A stretch of 64,000 nucleotides of DNA. Source: Cerrena zonata. Its lineage: Eukaryota; Basidiomycota; Agaricomycetes; Polyporales; Cerrenaceae. Below the pieces are notes generated by a model. It had not been told where the DNA came from. It did no database searches and saw only the letters and a list, made by a program, of their open reading frames with translations. Positions 50,458 through 61,169 of the stretch are shown piece by piece; position 1 is the stretch's first letter; every line of letters begins with the position of its first letter. Location of the stretch: positions 124,001-188,000 of the forward strand of contig JASBNA010000058.1 of assembly GCA_038087015.1 (NCBI GenBank), written 5' to 3'. A program made the position numbers and the translations under genes.

Positions 50458-51717
50458 ATGTCTGCAATGGAGTTAGATGGTGATGTTTCCACCGTGTTAG
50501 CAAGCTTAAGACTGGAAGTTGAGTCAGGAGACTTGATAAATATATTCTATCAATTTGAAGATTTCTATGAACGTAAATTATGGCATCAATTAACTTTGGC
50601 TTTAGATGATTTCTATTCTTTACCAGATTCTAAATCCAATAATTTAAGAATTAAGATTTATGATTCTTTTGTCAGTCAATTTCAACAAAAATTGAACCCA
50701 ATCAAAGTTGTTGACTTCTTATTAGCTAGTTTCCCAAATGACGATAAAAGAGATCAAGAGGCTGCTTTGGAAAAATTGATTCAATTAAAAGACCAATTCA
50801 TAAGCCAAGCTACCCCATCCTTGAAGAAAGCCGCCACTGATGATGACGAATTAAAGGCTTTGTTAAATAAAGAAGAATCAATTGTTTATGTTGATTTACA
50901 AATATCACGCTTCTACTTATTGTTGGGTAATAAAGTTAAGTCAGAAGAAATCTTAGAACTGGTTGAAAGTAAATTTGATGATTCATCATCTGACTCTCAA
51001 GTGTTCAATTCCAAGATAAATGCAGCATTTTACTTAACAAAATGTCAATTATATAAAATTGATGAAAACTATAATCAATTTTACTCAAATGGTTTATTAT
51101 ATTTATCATCAATTGAAAATACACCAACTCCTTTAATTAATGAAGAAAAAATAAGTTTATGTTATGATTTATGTATTGCTGCCTTATTGGGTGACAAGAT
51201 TTATAACTTTGGTGAATTAATTTTACATGATGTTTTGAACGTCATTAAAAGTGAAAGCTCTCCATACTTTTGGTTATTCAATTTAATCCAATCTCTTAAT
51301 GCTGGTAAATTGAACGATTTCAATCACTGGCTTAAAGTTGGTATTCCAAAATCACCATTCTTAGTTAAATTCCAATTTTTCTTACAACAAAAAATTATTA
51401 TTACTTCATTATTAGAGTTAATCTCATTAAAATCCACAACTAACAAAAGATTGTCGTTTAAGGAAATCAGTGATTTCACTGGTACTCCTGGGAATGACGT
51501 TGAACATCTTATAATAAAATGTTTTTCGCTTAATTTAATCAAAGGCTATATCAACCAAATTGATGAAATATTAGTGGTAACTTGGTTACAACCAAGAATT
51601 TTGAACTTGGATCAAGTTAAAGCCTTATACAGCCACTTGGTTGATTGGGATGCTAAAGTCGAACAATTGGGCAAACAAGTTCATGAAAGTGGTGGACAAG
51701 TTTGGGCTGGATTATGA
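50458..51717 (+). CDS. RPN9: 26S proteasome lid subunit Rpn9
   Basis: PCI-domain subunit of the 19S regulatory lid. The protein (419 residues) has helical TPR-like repeats (YQFEDFYERKLWHQLTLALD near the N-terminus), an acidic insert, and a C-terminal PCI winged helix (RLSFKEISDFTGTPGNDVEH, then LIIKCFSLNLIKGYINQIDE, then LVVTWLQPRILNLDQVKAL), ending ESGGQVWAGL. The open frame begins at a TTG (50452); the ATG at 50458 (MSAMELDGDV) is used. The S. cerevisiae protein has 393 residues. A PACE-like box lies upstream. Confidence 0.93.
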   Translation: MSAMELDGDVSTVLASLRLEVESGDLINIFYQFEDFYERKLWHQLTLALDDFYSLPDSKSNNLRIKIYDSFVSQFQQKLNPIKVVDFLLASFPNDDKRDQEAALEKLIQLKDQFISQATPSLKKAATDDDELKALLNKEESIVYVDLQISRFYLLLGNKVKSEEILELVESKFDDSSSDSQVFNSKINAAFYLTKCQLYKIDENYNQFYSNGLLYLSSIENTPTPLINEEKISLCYDLCIAALLGDKIYNFGELILHDVLNVIKSESSPYFWLFNLIQSLNAGKLNDFNHWLKVGIPKSPFLVKFQFFLQQKIIITSLLELISLKSTTNKRLSFKEISDFTGTPGNDVEHLIIKCFSLNLIKGYINQIDEILVVTWLQPRILNLDQVKALYSHLVDWDAKVEQLGKQVHESGGQVWAGL

Positions 51718-51859
51718 TGTAGTTTATTAAACTTATAGATATATATAATCTTAAAAATATTTGAATAAATAATCAAACAAAATCATTTACTAATCATAGT
51801 TATTACTTAGAATTTTTATTAAAGTACATACGTATACAACTTTATCTTAAATCTATTCT

Positions 51860-53599
51860 TTATTTAGATTCTCTTAAGCGATCATCGCTTTTGTTAGGAT
51901 CATTATCATCATCACCTAATTCAAATAATGTATTACTACCAGTTGGTTGTAAATCTGATTCATGAGAAGTTGATTTTTTGTGCAGATCAGTTTCCTCGTA
52001 TTTAGGAGGAGCATCATTACGGGTGGTATTACTTGAATTGTGACCCAATTCAAAGCTATCATCGTCATCATTATTATTTCTACCATTTTCTAAATCATTA
52101 TCACTGTGACTCAATAATGATAAATCATCCAATTCGAACTCATGACCTTCATGGTATCCTTGACCAGCGTTTTGAGTTCCATTTTCATCAATATTATCAT
52201 CAGTTGCAACTTGTTGAGAAATTGCCAACATATAACTGGTTTCTGTTGGTCTCCATAACCAAGAAACTCCCATGAAGACCGCAAAAAATACAACACTTGG
52301 CCAAAATTCAAAAATAAAATAAGATCCTTTCCAGTGTTCTTCGATCATTTGAGTGCTACTCATACTTAAATAAATGAAAGATGATAAAATCAACCCACCG
52401 AAAGTTAGGAGAACAGAAAGGAAGATTATTCTAAATAAGTTCTCATAAAGTTGTAATTTGATGATTTGACGTTGCTTATGTAAATTTGCAGTTGTCTTTT
52501 TAATAGAAACCAAAGTGGCAACGTAATAAATAGTCAAAGTGATTGAAATTGGAATCAAAGGAATTAACCCCTTTATTTCATTAAATTCTGGATCATCCTC
52601 AGCATTTGAATTAGAGGTTACAACACTATTATTAGAACTATAATAAGTTGCAAGTAAGTAGAAGAAGGAAGCAAGAAAGTGAACCCCAGCCAAAATTTTA
52701 CATCTAAACATAATTTTCTTACTGAGTTTCAAAACGACGACACCATAACCCAATGCTATACAAAGTAAAAGGAAAAAGCAAAAAGTGATTTTAGCAGCAT
52801 TCAACATAGAAAGGAAAACCATATAAAAGGTAACGAATCCAGACAGTGGGTTTTTAGTTCTATTGACTAAATCAAAATAAGACCACACAACTAATGTATC
52901 AAAAGTCAAAAATCCCAACATGGCCAATAAATACCTTTGCAAAGGTAAAATTTGATGTTCATTTCTTTTCTTAAAGAATTGGAAGCCATATAATGCAAGG
53001 GCAATAGCATAGCATAAAGTTAAAATACCATAGGCAGGCAATTTCGGAATTTCACTTGCACTTAATTGACCAAAAGCATTTTGGAAATTGACAACACCTT
53101 TATACTTAATTGCTTCATTCTTATTAAAAGTGGAAACACAATAGTATCCGGTCTTGTTGACTGAATAGTCGAGATTAACTGGACCTAATTTATTTAAATG
53201 AGAAGTCATTATCGTAGAATTAGTAACATCTGCATTAATGATGAAATTTCCTTCTTGCTTTTTATCACAAATCTTCAAAGTATCAATGGCGTAACTATCA
53301 CAAATATATTTCTTACGACCGCCTCCAACATCAGCACCTAAGTTATCAATATCCTTATATTCGAATATAACATAACTGACCAGCACGTCTTCACTACCTT
53401 GAGCATCCTTATTGTTGGAATCATAGTGATCTTTGCCAAACTGATTTAACCTGAGGCCTATATGAGGTTTTAAACTTCCACCCCAATCGTGCTTAGCGTA
53501 CATCCCACCACAAACTTGAGAGTTCATAGTTTCATCAAATAGAACCTTATTTGCTAGCACACTAGTGCATAACAAGAATAGAACAACCAACCAATTCAT
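51860..53599 (-). CDS. PTM1: GOST-family seven-helix membrane protein Ptm1
   Basis: Golgi/endosomal seven-transmembrane protein of the lung-7TM/GOST family (PTM1, YHL017W in S. cerevisiae). From the ATG at 53599 there is a signal peptide (MNWLVVLFLLCTSVLANK), a lumenal domain of about 160 residues with several Cys (CGGMYAKHDW, YICDSYAID, YYCVSTFNKN), then seven hydrophobic helices starting at YGILTLCYAIALALYGFQFF. WPSVVFFAVFMGVSWLWRPT is the last helix and the typical WRP end. The cytosolic tail is acidic and Asn-rich. The longer frame to 53611 begins with TTG. 579 residues, near the 531 of Ptm1. Confidence 0.88.
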   Translation of the reverse strand: MNWLVVLFLLCTSVLANKVLFDETMNSQVCGGMYAKHDWGGSLKPHIGLRLNQFGKDHYDSNNKDAQGSEDVLVSYVIFEYKDIDNLGADVGGGRKKYICDSYAIDTLKICDKKQEGNFIINADVTNSTIMTSHLNKLGPVNLDYSVNKTGYYCVSTFNKNEAIKYKGVVNFQNAFGQLSASEIPKLPAYGILTLCYAIALALYGFQFFKKRNEHQILPLQRYLLAMLGFLTFDTLVVWSYFDLVNRTKNPLSGFVTFYMVFLSMLNAAKITFCFFLLLCIALGYGVVVLKLSKKIMFRCKILAGVHFLASFFYLLATYYSSNNSVVTSNSNAEDDPEFNEIKGLIPLIPISITLTIYYVATLVSIKKTTANLHKQRQIIKLQLYENLFRIIFLSVLLTFGGLILSSFIYLSMSSTQMIEEHWKGSYFIFEFWPSVVFFAVFMGVSWLWRPTETSYMLAISQQVATDDNIDENGTQNAGQGYHEGHEFELDDLSLLSHSDNDLENGRNNNDDDDSFELGHNSSNTTRNDAPPKYEETDLHKKSTSHESDLQPTGSNTLFELGDDDNDPNKSDDRLRESK

Positions 53600-54098
53600 T
53601 CTGTAATTCAATTGCTCAATAGAATATCTGAAACCACCTTCTGGATCTTATCTTGTTCAATTGTCAGATCTGTCCGTTGAAAAATTAACAAGGGTATAAG
53701 TTAGTGAATCTAGGACTCTTCAATATCACTCAATGAGTACGACAAGATTTGCAATACTCAACCAGAAAAAGCTCTACTATCTTCAAACAACTATTCGTAG
53801 GAGTCTTGTCGAATTGAAATAATGAAGCTACCAGACTTCATCATTCTCTATATTAGCTGTACTTTATTTAACAAAGGGAATCTGCGGGAGGATTTCGGAC
53901 ACGACTTTAATTTTCTTAGTGTTTTTTTTTTCACTTTTGTATGATGATTTTTGCAAGACTATAACAAGGCTACTATAACAGAAGGAGTAGGTTACTATAA
54001 CAAGGACATACGGTCTAATATATATTTAGAAGAATTGAAGAATGCAAAAGGAAGACGAAGGTAAATTTTTTATAGAAGATGGAAACCTACTTGCATTA
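53600..54098. other. PTM1 promoter / SNX4 3' region
   Basis: 499 bp between two minus-strand genes. The sequence actataacaag- and ctataaca-type words recur at about 53958-54002. No gene recognised. Confidence 0.5.
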
Positions 54099-56123
54099 TC
54101 ACTTGAGTTCTTCTAACCTCGACATAAGTTTGACTTCTACATCAGACCAATTATCAACCAAGCCTTTGTAAAACTTGATCTCTTCGTTGCATAACCCAAC
54201 CATGTTTTGTTTCAATTCGTTTTTGTTGAATTTATCCCAGTTAGGATATTCTTCATTGATGATTTTATTGGTTAAGCTTTGAACCAAGTCAGTTTGAAGT
54301 TTGATTTCATTTTCTAACTGTTCGATTTTGTGTTGTAGTTTTTCAAGCTTACCATCGGTATTCGAAGAAGCAATATGGGGGGTAGCCGAAGTTGAAATGG
54401 TATCTTTGATCAATTGAGTTGTATTATTCACAATGCCACTGGGCTTGTTCCCATTCAATACACCACTGGGAGGAGGTGCATTGCCAGTCGCATGGCGACC
54501 TCCAAAACTAGCTAATTCCCCTCTTGATTTGTTAAGGTAGTCTTGTAAAACTTGTAAATCAATTTTTTTATTGTGCTGCAATTCAATTAAATTGGTCAAG
54601 CTAATGATGTACTTGGAACAATCTTTCAAAGAGACTAGAAATGATTCATCGATATACTTATGTAAACTTGCCCAATTGTTTGAAAAGTATGATAAGGATT
54701 GAGCAAAGACTTTGAAATTATCGGTGAATTGTTGTTGGTCTTTTGAAGATTCAGTAGCATCACCATTAACTTCGTCAGAGTTAGTCCCTAATCCTGTTTC
54801 CTGTCCTTTACTCTGAATAATTGATAGTTTACTTATCTGGTTGGCAAATTGTTCGTAATCTTGACTTAAATCATGGTTCTTCTTATTCAACTTAGTGAAT
54901 ATTTTATCTAGCTTGAGAAGATTTTCATACAATTTCTTTAATTTGTCACTAATTTCTAAAATATCTTTATTTGTTTCCCGCTTATGCTTTGCAGGGGTTA
55001 AAAAGTTCATTACAGTTTCAGTCAATAAATCTTCATTCACAACTTTATTAACAACAGAACTTGTAAAACCTGATGATTCAATATTCTCTTCCTGAATAGA
55101 ACTTGTATTATTTTTTGAAATTTTCAAATTCTTAGTAAAAGTTGACCAGTCTGGTGAATCACTCACAAATAAATGAAATATTGACAGTTGAGATAAAATT
55201 GAATGATTTGTAATGTATTTGACAAATCTATCCAAAGAATGTAATCTCTTATGTACAAAAGCAGTACTGAAAGTATCTCCAGTGAGATATTTGAAATTCA
55301 GCTTTGATGGTAATGGAGGAACGAGAATTTGAGGGTAATCATTACTTAAACAATCATGCAAAAATCTGAAATCTCCATATCTTCTTCGAACTTTTATAGT
55401 CATTGCACTATTTGGTTCTGTTGGTTTAATAGAACTCAATTTTATTACCGAGGGATGATTGGTAGTAGTTGTTATTTGATATGATATAAATGGCTTGGAT
55501 GCGCTATCCAAATCACGAATTGGGGAGGTAACTGAACTATCAACTGTGTGACTGTAAAATAAATTTGGTTCATCTGTACTTCCAAGCTCACTTTCGTACC
55601 CGCCAGAAGTGGCGGCTGCAGGAGAGCCCAAAAGATCTATATTACCTTTATCACCGGCTGCGGATTCGAGATTATTAGAGTGTAATGATTTAATACTGGC
55701 ATCCTGGTTGGGGTGATTGTTATCTGAATGATCTCGGCTATTTACATCGGCATCACCCTTATCATCACTGGCTCGATCACTATCATTGGATGGGCCCTTG
55801 GTCATAAGTAATGAATTCGAAGGATCGGCATCATCTGCATATTCATCTTCATTATTATCTTCAGTATCTTCGAGATCTCCCACCCCTAAGGGGTTCCCAT
55901 CTTCAATTTCATCAGCTTCACCATCATCGACATTATTGACGTTTATATCAGCATCACTGTTAGCATCTTGTACATCATTGACTGGCAAAGAAGTATCGTT
56001 ATCGTCATTTTCGCCTTCAGAGATTGTTGCCGGAGGAGCACGCTCGTTCGCTGGATGTTGGCTTTCTTCGCCCCTATCCCATTGAATGGAGGTAAAGGTG
56101 TCCTCAGCACTCATTTTTGACAT
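54099..56123 (-). CDS. SNX4: PX-BAR sorting nexin Snx4 (Atg24)
   Basis: Endosomal sorting nexin retrieving SNAREs to the Golgi and acting in selective autophagy with Snx41 or Atg20. The protein is 674 residues from the ATG at 56123 (MSKMSAEDTFTSIQWDRGEE; the ATG at 56114 is an alternative). The long N-terminal third is acidic Asp/Asn/Ser. The PX domain lies at about 215-345: SKPFISYQITTTTNHPSVIK, IKVRRRYGDFRFLHDCLSND, YPQILVPPLPSKLNFKYLTG, KRLHSLDRFVKYI. The BAR region follows (NKKNHDLSQDYEQFANQISK). It is longer than S. cerevisiae Snx4 (423), mainly from the acidic N-terminus. Its partner SNX41 lies 4 kb away in the same window. Confidence 0.88.
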   Translation of the reverse strand: MSKMSAEDTFTSIQWDRGEESQHPANERAPPATISEGENDDNDTSLPVNDVQDANSDADINVNNVDDGEADEIEDGNPLGVGDLEDTEDNNEDEYADDADPSNSLLMTKGPSNDSDRASDDKGDADVNSRDHSDNNHPNQDASIKSLHSNNLESAAGDKGNIDLLGSPAAATSGGYESELGSTDEPNLFYSHTVDSSVTSPIRDLDSASKPFISYQITTTTNHPSVIKLSSIKPTEPNSAMTIKVRRRYGDFRFLHDCLSNDYPQILVPPLPSKLNFKYLTGDTFSTAFVHKRLHSLDRFVKYITNHSILSQLSIFHLFVSDSPDWSTFTKNLKISKNNTSSIQEENIESSGFTSSVVNKVVNEDLLTETVMNFLTPAKHKRETNKDILEISDKLKKLYENLLKLDKIFTKLNKKNHDLSQDYEQFANQISKLSIIQSKGQETGLGTNSDEVNGDATESSKDQQQFTDNFKVFAQSLSYFSNNWASLHKYIDESFLVSLKDCSKYIISLTNLIELQHNKKIDLQVLQDYLNKSRGELASFGGRHATGNAPPPSGVLNGNKPSGIVNNTTQLIKDTISTSATPHIASSNTDGKLEKLQHKIEQLENEIKLQTDLVQSLTNKIINEEYPNWDKFNKNELKQNMVGLCNEEIKFYKGLVDNWSDVEVKLMSRLEELK

Positions 56124-56522
56124 CGTATTGTTAATCTTCAATCCACAATATGTTTCAAATTCAAAACACTACTTATAATCTGGAGATATGGATGATCGCG
56201 ATAAGATATGTCGTGTGAATCTTTCCTTCACAATTGTAAAAGCAACACAAATTAATAAGACTAAAGACTTGGACGTTTCACTGGTACTTCAATTGATACA
56301 AGTCTCGATATACTAATAGAATTCAATTTGTTTGGATCAAATTGAATAAATAGCACTAGATGCTTAACTTATCCCTTGACCCAAAGTTTTTTTTTGTTTT
56401 TTTATTCACGGACTTTTTTTTTTTGCTTTGGGTGAAGGATGTACGGGTCTACAGACTATATTTTGCAGTACGTTAATCAAACTATATAAGCTACTTTTAT
56501 ATTTAGTTGTGATAGAGAGGTC
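56124..56522. other. SNX4 promoter / GH76 gene 3' region
   Basis: 399 bp between two minus-strand genes, T-rich at 56388-56425. No gene or motif recognised. Confidence 0.5.
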
Positions 56523-57866
56523 TTATATCACGAGCCAGACACCGGTACCAATCAAGGCTGAGCCGAGAATAGCGGTGATGATACCAGCACCAGCACGGTC
56601 ACCAGCATCTAGCGATAAAGGAGTTGCATCGACGGCAGTAGTAGAATAACCGGAAGCAGGATCACCAATAGAAGAACCACCGGTGTTAGCAGTGTAAGGA
56701 GGATCGACATCACGGACTCTCAAGTTGGTCATAACCTCCAAAGCGCACATTTGTTCACCTAAACCATAGTAACCATCCCAAGAACCATTTGTCCAGGACA
56801 AACCACAGGTATGGCCGTCCAGCCCACCGGAACAAGAGGAGGCAGCAGCATTTGCGGAATCAACTAACCATGAGTGGATGATATCATAAGTTTGAGGAAT
56901 TAAGACAGAAGTTAAACCCAAGAATCTTGAGAAAAACGCTTTAAAAGAACGTTGATCTTGATTACAGTTATTTGAATTTTGACAGGCAGCTTCATACATG
57001 ACGGAGTTATTAGCAAAGAAAACTTGAGCCCCGTTTAACAAGTTGAGTGAACGGTTCAACCATAAGACATCTTCAGTATAATTGTACAAGAAGGCACAAC
57101 CAGATAATAATAAACCTTGATTGTAAGACCATTGGTATTTGGTGACTTTACTACAGTTATTATCAACTTTGACCCCATCATAAACAAACCACCAATCACC
57201 TTCAGAAAGAAGTCCAATTCCATACATCCAATCCCAAACTTTTTCTGCCCAATCAACGTAGGAATCATTACTAGTATAACGAGCTAAACGAGCAGCAATA
57301 TTGAATAAACAACCATTTGAAACGGAATTCTTATAGTCATAACCCGAGTTCCACTGGAAAATTTGCCATCTAAGACCACCATCACATTCCTTATGATCCC
57401 ATCTAGCAGTCATGGTATTGAAAACTGCTTGAGCTAATGATAACCATGCCTTTTTCGGATTTTCAGGATTCGAGAAATTCTTTTCTGCTGCAGCCATCAC
57501 GGCAATCCCCCAGAAACCTTGATCATCATTCCCTTCGGTAGTGGATTGATTTAAAGGAATATAATTATAATCATCACCAACTTGATATTCTAATGCCTGT
57601 TTAATCAAAGGCACTAAAGTATCATTTTTCATATAGTAAGTGTAATCAATAAGGGACCCCCAGGCTCCCCCGGCTTCCCACCAATAATATGGCCAACTAA
57701 ACATACCAATGGTACCCCCGTATTTTTCTCCTTCATAATAATCAAGCAAACCTTTTGCAATCAACGCGGTGTTTTGCTCGATATTAGTAACATTATTAGT
57801 ATCCAAAAACACTGCTTGTGTAAACGAAATAATCGTTGATAACGAAAGTATAAGGGAAAGTTTCAT
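56523..57866 (-). CDS. GPI-anchored GH76 cell-wall enzyme (Dfg5/Dcw1)
   Basis: Glycoside hydrolase family 76 enzyme, thought to transfer GPI-proteins onto wall glucan through their mannan. Signal peptide MKLSLILSLSTIISFTQA, then the catalytic domain with the paired acidic residues in TTEGNDDQGFWGIAVMAAAE. Other conserved blocks: GMFSWPYYWWEAGGAWGSLI, CDGGLRWQIFQWNSGYDYKN, NGCLFNIAARLARYT and YQWSYNQGLLLSG. The C-terminus is Ser/Gly-rich, then hydrophobic (AGIITAILGSALIGTGVWLV), the expected GPI-attachment signal. 447 residues, as in Dcw1 (449) and Dfg5 (458). ATG at 57866 confirmed. I cannot tell DFG5 from DCW1. Confidence 0.93.
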   Translation of the reverse strand: MKLSLILSLSTIISFTQAVFLDTNNVTNIEQNTALIAKGLLDYYEGEKYGGTIGMFSWPYYWWEAGGAWGSLIDYTYYMKNDTLVPLIKQALEYQVGDDYNYIPLNQSTTEGNDDQGFWGIAVMAAAEKNFSNPENPKKAWLSLAQAVFNTMTARWDHKECDGGLRWQIFQWNSGYDYKNSVSNGCLFNIAARLARYTSNDSYVDWAEKVWDWMYGIGLLSEGDWWFVYDGVKVDNNCSKVTKYQWSYNQGLLLSGCAFLYNYTEDVLWLNRSLNLLNGAQVFFANNSVMYEAACQNSNNCNQDQRSFKAFFSRFLGLTSVLIPQTYDIIHSWLVDSANAAASSCSGGLDGHTCGLSWTNGSWDGYYGLGEQMCALEVMTNLRVRDVDPPYTANTGGSSIGDPASGYSTTAVDATPLSLDAGDRAGAGIITAILGSALIGTGVWLVI

Positions 57867-58108
57867 ACTAATCCGATGTTATGAAAAAATTTCCCTGCTG
57901 AGTTCAAAATCTAATCAGGGATAAAAGTCTGCCAGATAAAAGATCAGGCCAAGCTTAACAATTCGAATCTGGAAAAATGGTAAGAATACCGTGGTCCGTG
58001 TTCTGATCTGGAGTTTCAAGCGAACGTCTAGTCTAAGTATCGACTAAGCTTAGAAATGTAATAGAAAGTAATATCAGACCTTTTGAAATGGTTGTTTGAG
58101 CCCGTTGA

Positions 58109-58141
<33 letters not shown>

Positions 58142-58486
58142 TGTGTGCTCAGCTTGAAATAGGTGATTTTTCTTTTGAAGGAGGCTGCGATAAATACGTG
58201 TTTAAACCCTTGAAAAGCTTTAAAGTAGGAACTGAACGGTATACTTGAAGCTTAGAATGTAATCACGGTGCGGTGTTGGTCTTAGCTTTGGTCTGTAGTT
58301 CGCCATTGGAGGCTAGATAGAGCTTAAGTAGGTTTCTGTTGGCCGTCAAGAAGTTAGACACGCATGATTCTAATAATAACTTATACGGGAACAACAATTA
58401 TGATACAAAGATACGGGGAATATGGTGGTTTATCATGGTAAAAATACATCAAAATATATATATTGTACATGAGAGAAGAAGCAAAA
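57867..58486. other. GH76 gene promoter region
   Basis: 620 bp between two minus-strand genes. Contains a 30-T run (58111-58140) followed by gtgtgtgc, about 245 bp upstream of the GH76 ATG. The exact length of the run is doubtful. No gene recognised; a short plus-strand frame at 58339-58608 overlaps the neighbouring gene and is not supported. Confidence 0.55.
58111..58140. repeat. Poly-T tract, 30 bp
   Basis: Uninterrupted T run on the plus strand in the GH76 gene promoter. Confidence 0.9.
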
Positions 58487-60131
58487 TCATTGATCGAAAA
58501 CAGGATCGACTTCTTTTGATTCTTCCATTGGACGGAAGGAGGTTCCATCCTCCATTTTGGAAGGAAGATCAGAGGAGTCGGTTGGGTTTTTTTGAAGTTC
58601 AGAGTTAGTTGTAATGATATCGTTCAAGTCAGCATTGACTAACTCTTCGTTTGATTTGATTGTCTCAAGAGTTTTTTCAAAAGTAGGGAAATCTTTTTTG
58701 AATTGGATCAAAGGAACTTTTTTAATGAAATCCCCAAATTGTTCATCATTTTTCAAATATTGGTATAGCTCAATAGCACTATCGGTATAGTTTAACTTAT
58801 CATTACCAAGGATTAAAGAATTGATTTTCTTTAATAGATCAACTGAATAATCGATTTTTTGGAAATGAAATTTATGATTCAATTTAATAATCAATAAATT
58901 ATTAGCAATATTGTAATTCATTGAAATAGAGGAAATATTTTTATCTTGATCGGAATTAGATTCTTTATAATTGGCTTTGATTGGATTAGTTGATTTATAT
59001 TGATTCTTCTTAGTGTATTTATTGACTGTTGGTGATGTTGGGAATATATTCATTAACATTCGTCTTTACTTGATTGAAAGTAACATTGTTAATTATACCC
59101 ATAAGAGGATTCAAATAAATATTTCTCAATGAATCTAATAAGAATTCTCTGAAAATAGTTTCACTACTAATTGGTTTTTGATAATCCAAATGATCGATAA
59201 AACGGGGATTTAATTCACAAATGAAATTTAAATCATTTAAATCTTCCTGACCATTGAATTCAGCTATATGAGACATATATTCATTAAAGGATTCATAAAC
59301 ATTCTCTTTGGCAAAAGGGTTTTTAAAACATTCATGACATAATCGATAGACTTCATTAATTTCATCTTTTGGTTTAAGATCATCATCACATAATTCACAA
59401 ATATACGGAGTATTCATTTTAATTCTTTTAATAGTGGCTTGTTGTTCACTGGTTGGATATTGACGCGGTTGATTACTCGTTTGAATTGATTGCGAAGATG
59501 AGCGATACTGATGTAATTCAGGATGGGGTCTTGTAGATATATGTCGAGGTAATCCATTCTTAACAATCTTATTCGGATTATGGTGATTGAAAGTAGAAGG
59601 AGTTGGTATTGAACCAGAATACGAATTCATTGTTGGAATTGAATTGCTCGAATTACCTCCATTTGGTCCTTGATAAAGAGAAAATTGTTGTCCGGCTCCT
59701 CCTCGTTGTTGGTACATATCATGATTACCTGGAGATGATGATTGACGGAAATTAGTAGTTGATCCACCATTATTATTACTAGTAGAAGTAGTACCATTAG
59801 CACGATTAGGAATTGTGCTTCCTAGATTTGCCGATTCCAAAGTTATAGATGGAGTTCTACCTTCAGCAGCAGCAGCTCTTTCGAAAGCTTCCAACTCCTT
59901 TTTCAATTGTTCACTATAAAAAATATCTTCGTGGGCATTGGAATTCTGATTCTGTTCATAAAATTGTTTCAACCCATATCTCATGGTCTCTTCCGCCAAT
60001 GGCTTTCTCAGCTTCTTCTTAGTACGTTCAATGATCCGACATTTGGCACATGTCTTATACTGTTGAACCTCAAACGGTTCATCGTCGAGTCTCTTTCTTT
60101 TACAACGACGACACCTTCTGCTATCAGCCAT
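58487..60131 (-). CDS. Cys-rich N-terminal DNA-binding-like regulator (possibly Wor3-type), one apparent frameshift
   Basis: About 547 residues once restored. From the ATG at 60131 the N-terminus is MADSRRCRRCKRKRLDDEPF, then VQQYKTCAKCRIIERTKKKL, RKPLAEETMRYGLKQFYEQN: two CxxC pairs in a very basic module that looks like a zinc-binding DNA-binding domain. A Ser/Asn/Pro/Gln-rich middle follows. A second Cys pair set (YICELCDDDL, YRLCHECFKN) opens a C-terminal domain. The frame stops at 59019; skipping one C of the CCC opposite 59040-59042 gives NEYIPTSPTVNKYTKKNQYK and continues to 58487. The basic CxxC module reminds me of the Candida Wor3 family, which I cannot confirm. Confidence 0.72.
59040..59042 (-). 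other. Apparent frameshift site in Cys-rich regulator
   Basis: CCC on the coding strand; CC joins the two frames through NEYIPTSPTVNKY. Confidence 0.72.
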
Positions 60132-61169
60132 AATCAAATTACTCACTCACTTATAAAACTGGAAGTTCAATTAAAATAAAACTAACAAATCTGAACAGGC
60201 TTGTAACTGGAAATGTTACCTTTTCTCAATCCTTAGCTATCGCCTTCCTTATCTTGTTGTATGGATAACCGTGATAAAAAAAGTATTTCCTTCTGTTTTG
60301 ATTTTTCAATGGTTTTCCTGTTTTTTTTTTTTTCTCTATGAGTTTTTTTGTCTGATTTTTTCTATGAGCTTTTCCTCGCTGGTTTTCTACTAAAGCTTCT
60401 CGCTTTGGATTTTGCAACGATTCACTCGAGTTCAACTGAAGCTGTATGCTGCTTGGACTCTTGGGCTGTAGCAAGTGAAGAAGAAGAACTGCCAGAAGGT
60501 TCTGGTGGCAAGAAGTTTTAGAAAAAAAAATTAGTAAAATTGGCCGCTTACGTAATCGGGGGTGGTGGGAGAAAGAGGAAGAACCGGCCTACAAACTACA
60601 AACAGAGGTCTTGACAGAGGTGTAGCGGATGTGCTAGTAGATGTTGAGGTAGAAGGTGTGGCATATCTTGTAGTTGTACTGGTTTACGTTCAAGAGGTGG
60701 GATTTGAAGTTGAAAAAGTTGACTCGATGGTGCAATTATGTCTCGTCCTTGTGAGCCAACCAACAACCCCCAATGGCCGGGTTCAAGCTGACGAGTGGCC
60801 CCCTGCTTGAGCATCCGGTAAGTGGCAGGAGGACGGTCTGGGTAAAGCACAGAAGTATCCCTAGACAGGGCCTGTATCAGTAATGCCGGGTCACTTTTTT
60901 TTCCATTTGGTTGTTCAAAAAATGTATGCTCACCTGTTCAATTCTCCGGCTGTTTTTTTTCTTTTAGTTAATTCCATCTTCTTTTCCAGAATTGCTAAGC
61001 TAATTTATAGGTTAAGACTGATTACTTTGGTATTTAAAGTGGTAACTCGGTGATTTATAGGGTATTTTGTTCAATTGGACATATCAGTGGGGAAACTTAT
61101 TACAATTTTTTCGAGGCTTATCAGTTAAATTGATTGATATTTGTTTTAATTGGAAAATTAGATTAAAAG
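60132..61169. other. Divergent region between Cys-rich regulator and ENT2
   Basis: 1.04 kb. GC-rich between about 60,555 and 60,860 within AT-rich flanks, with overlapping short frames on both strands that reflect composition. T-run near 60319-60333. No gene, RNA or clear motif recognised. Confidence 0.55.

Noticed and set aside
60226..60850. Short frames between the Cys-rich regulator and ENT2
   Set aside because: Composition-driven, mutually overlapping, without recognisable protein features.
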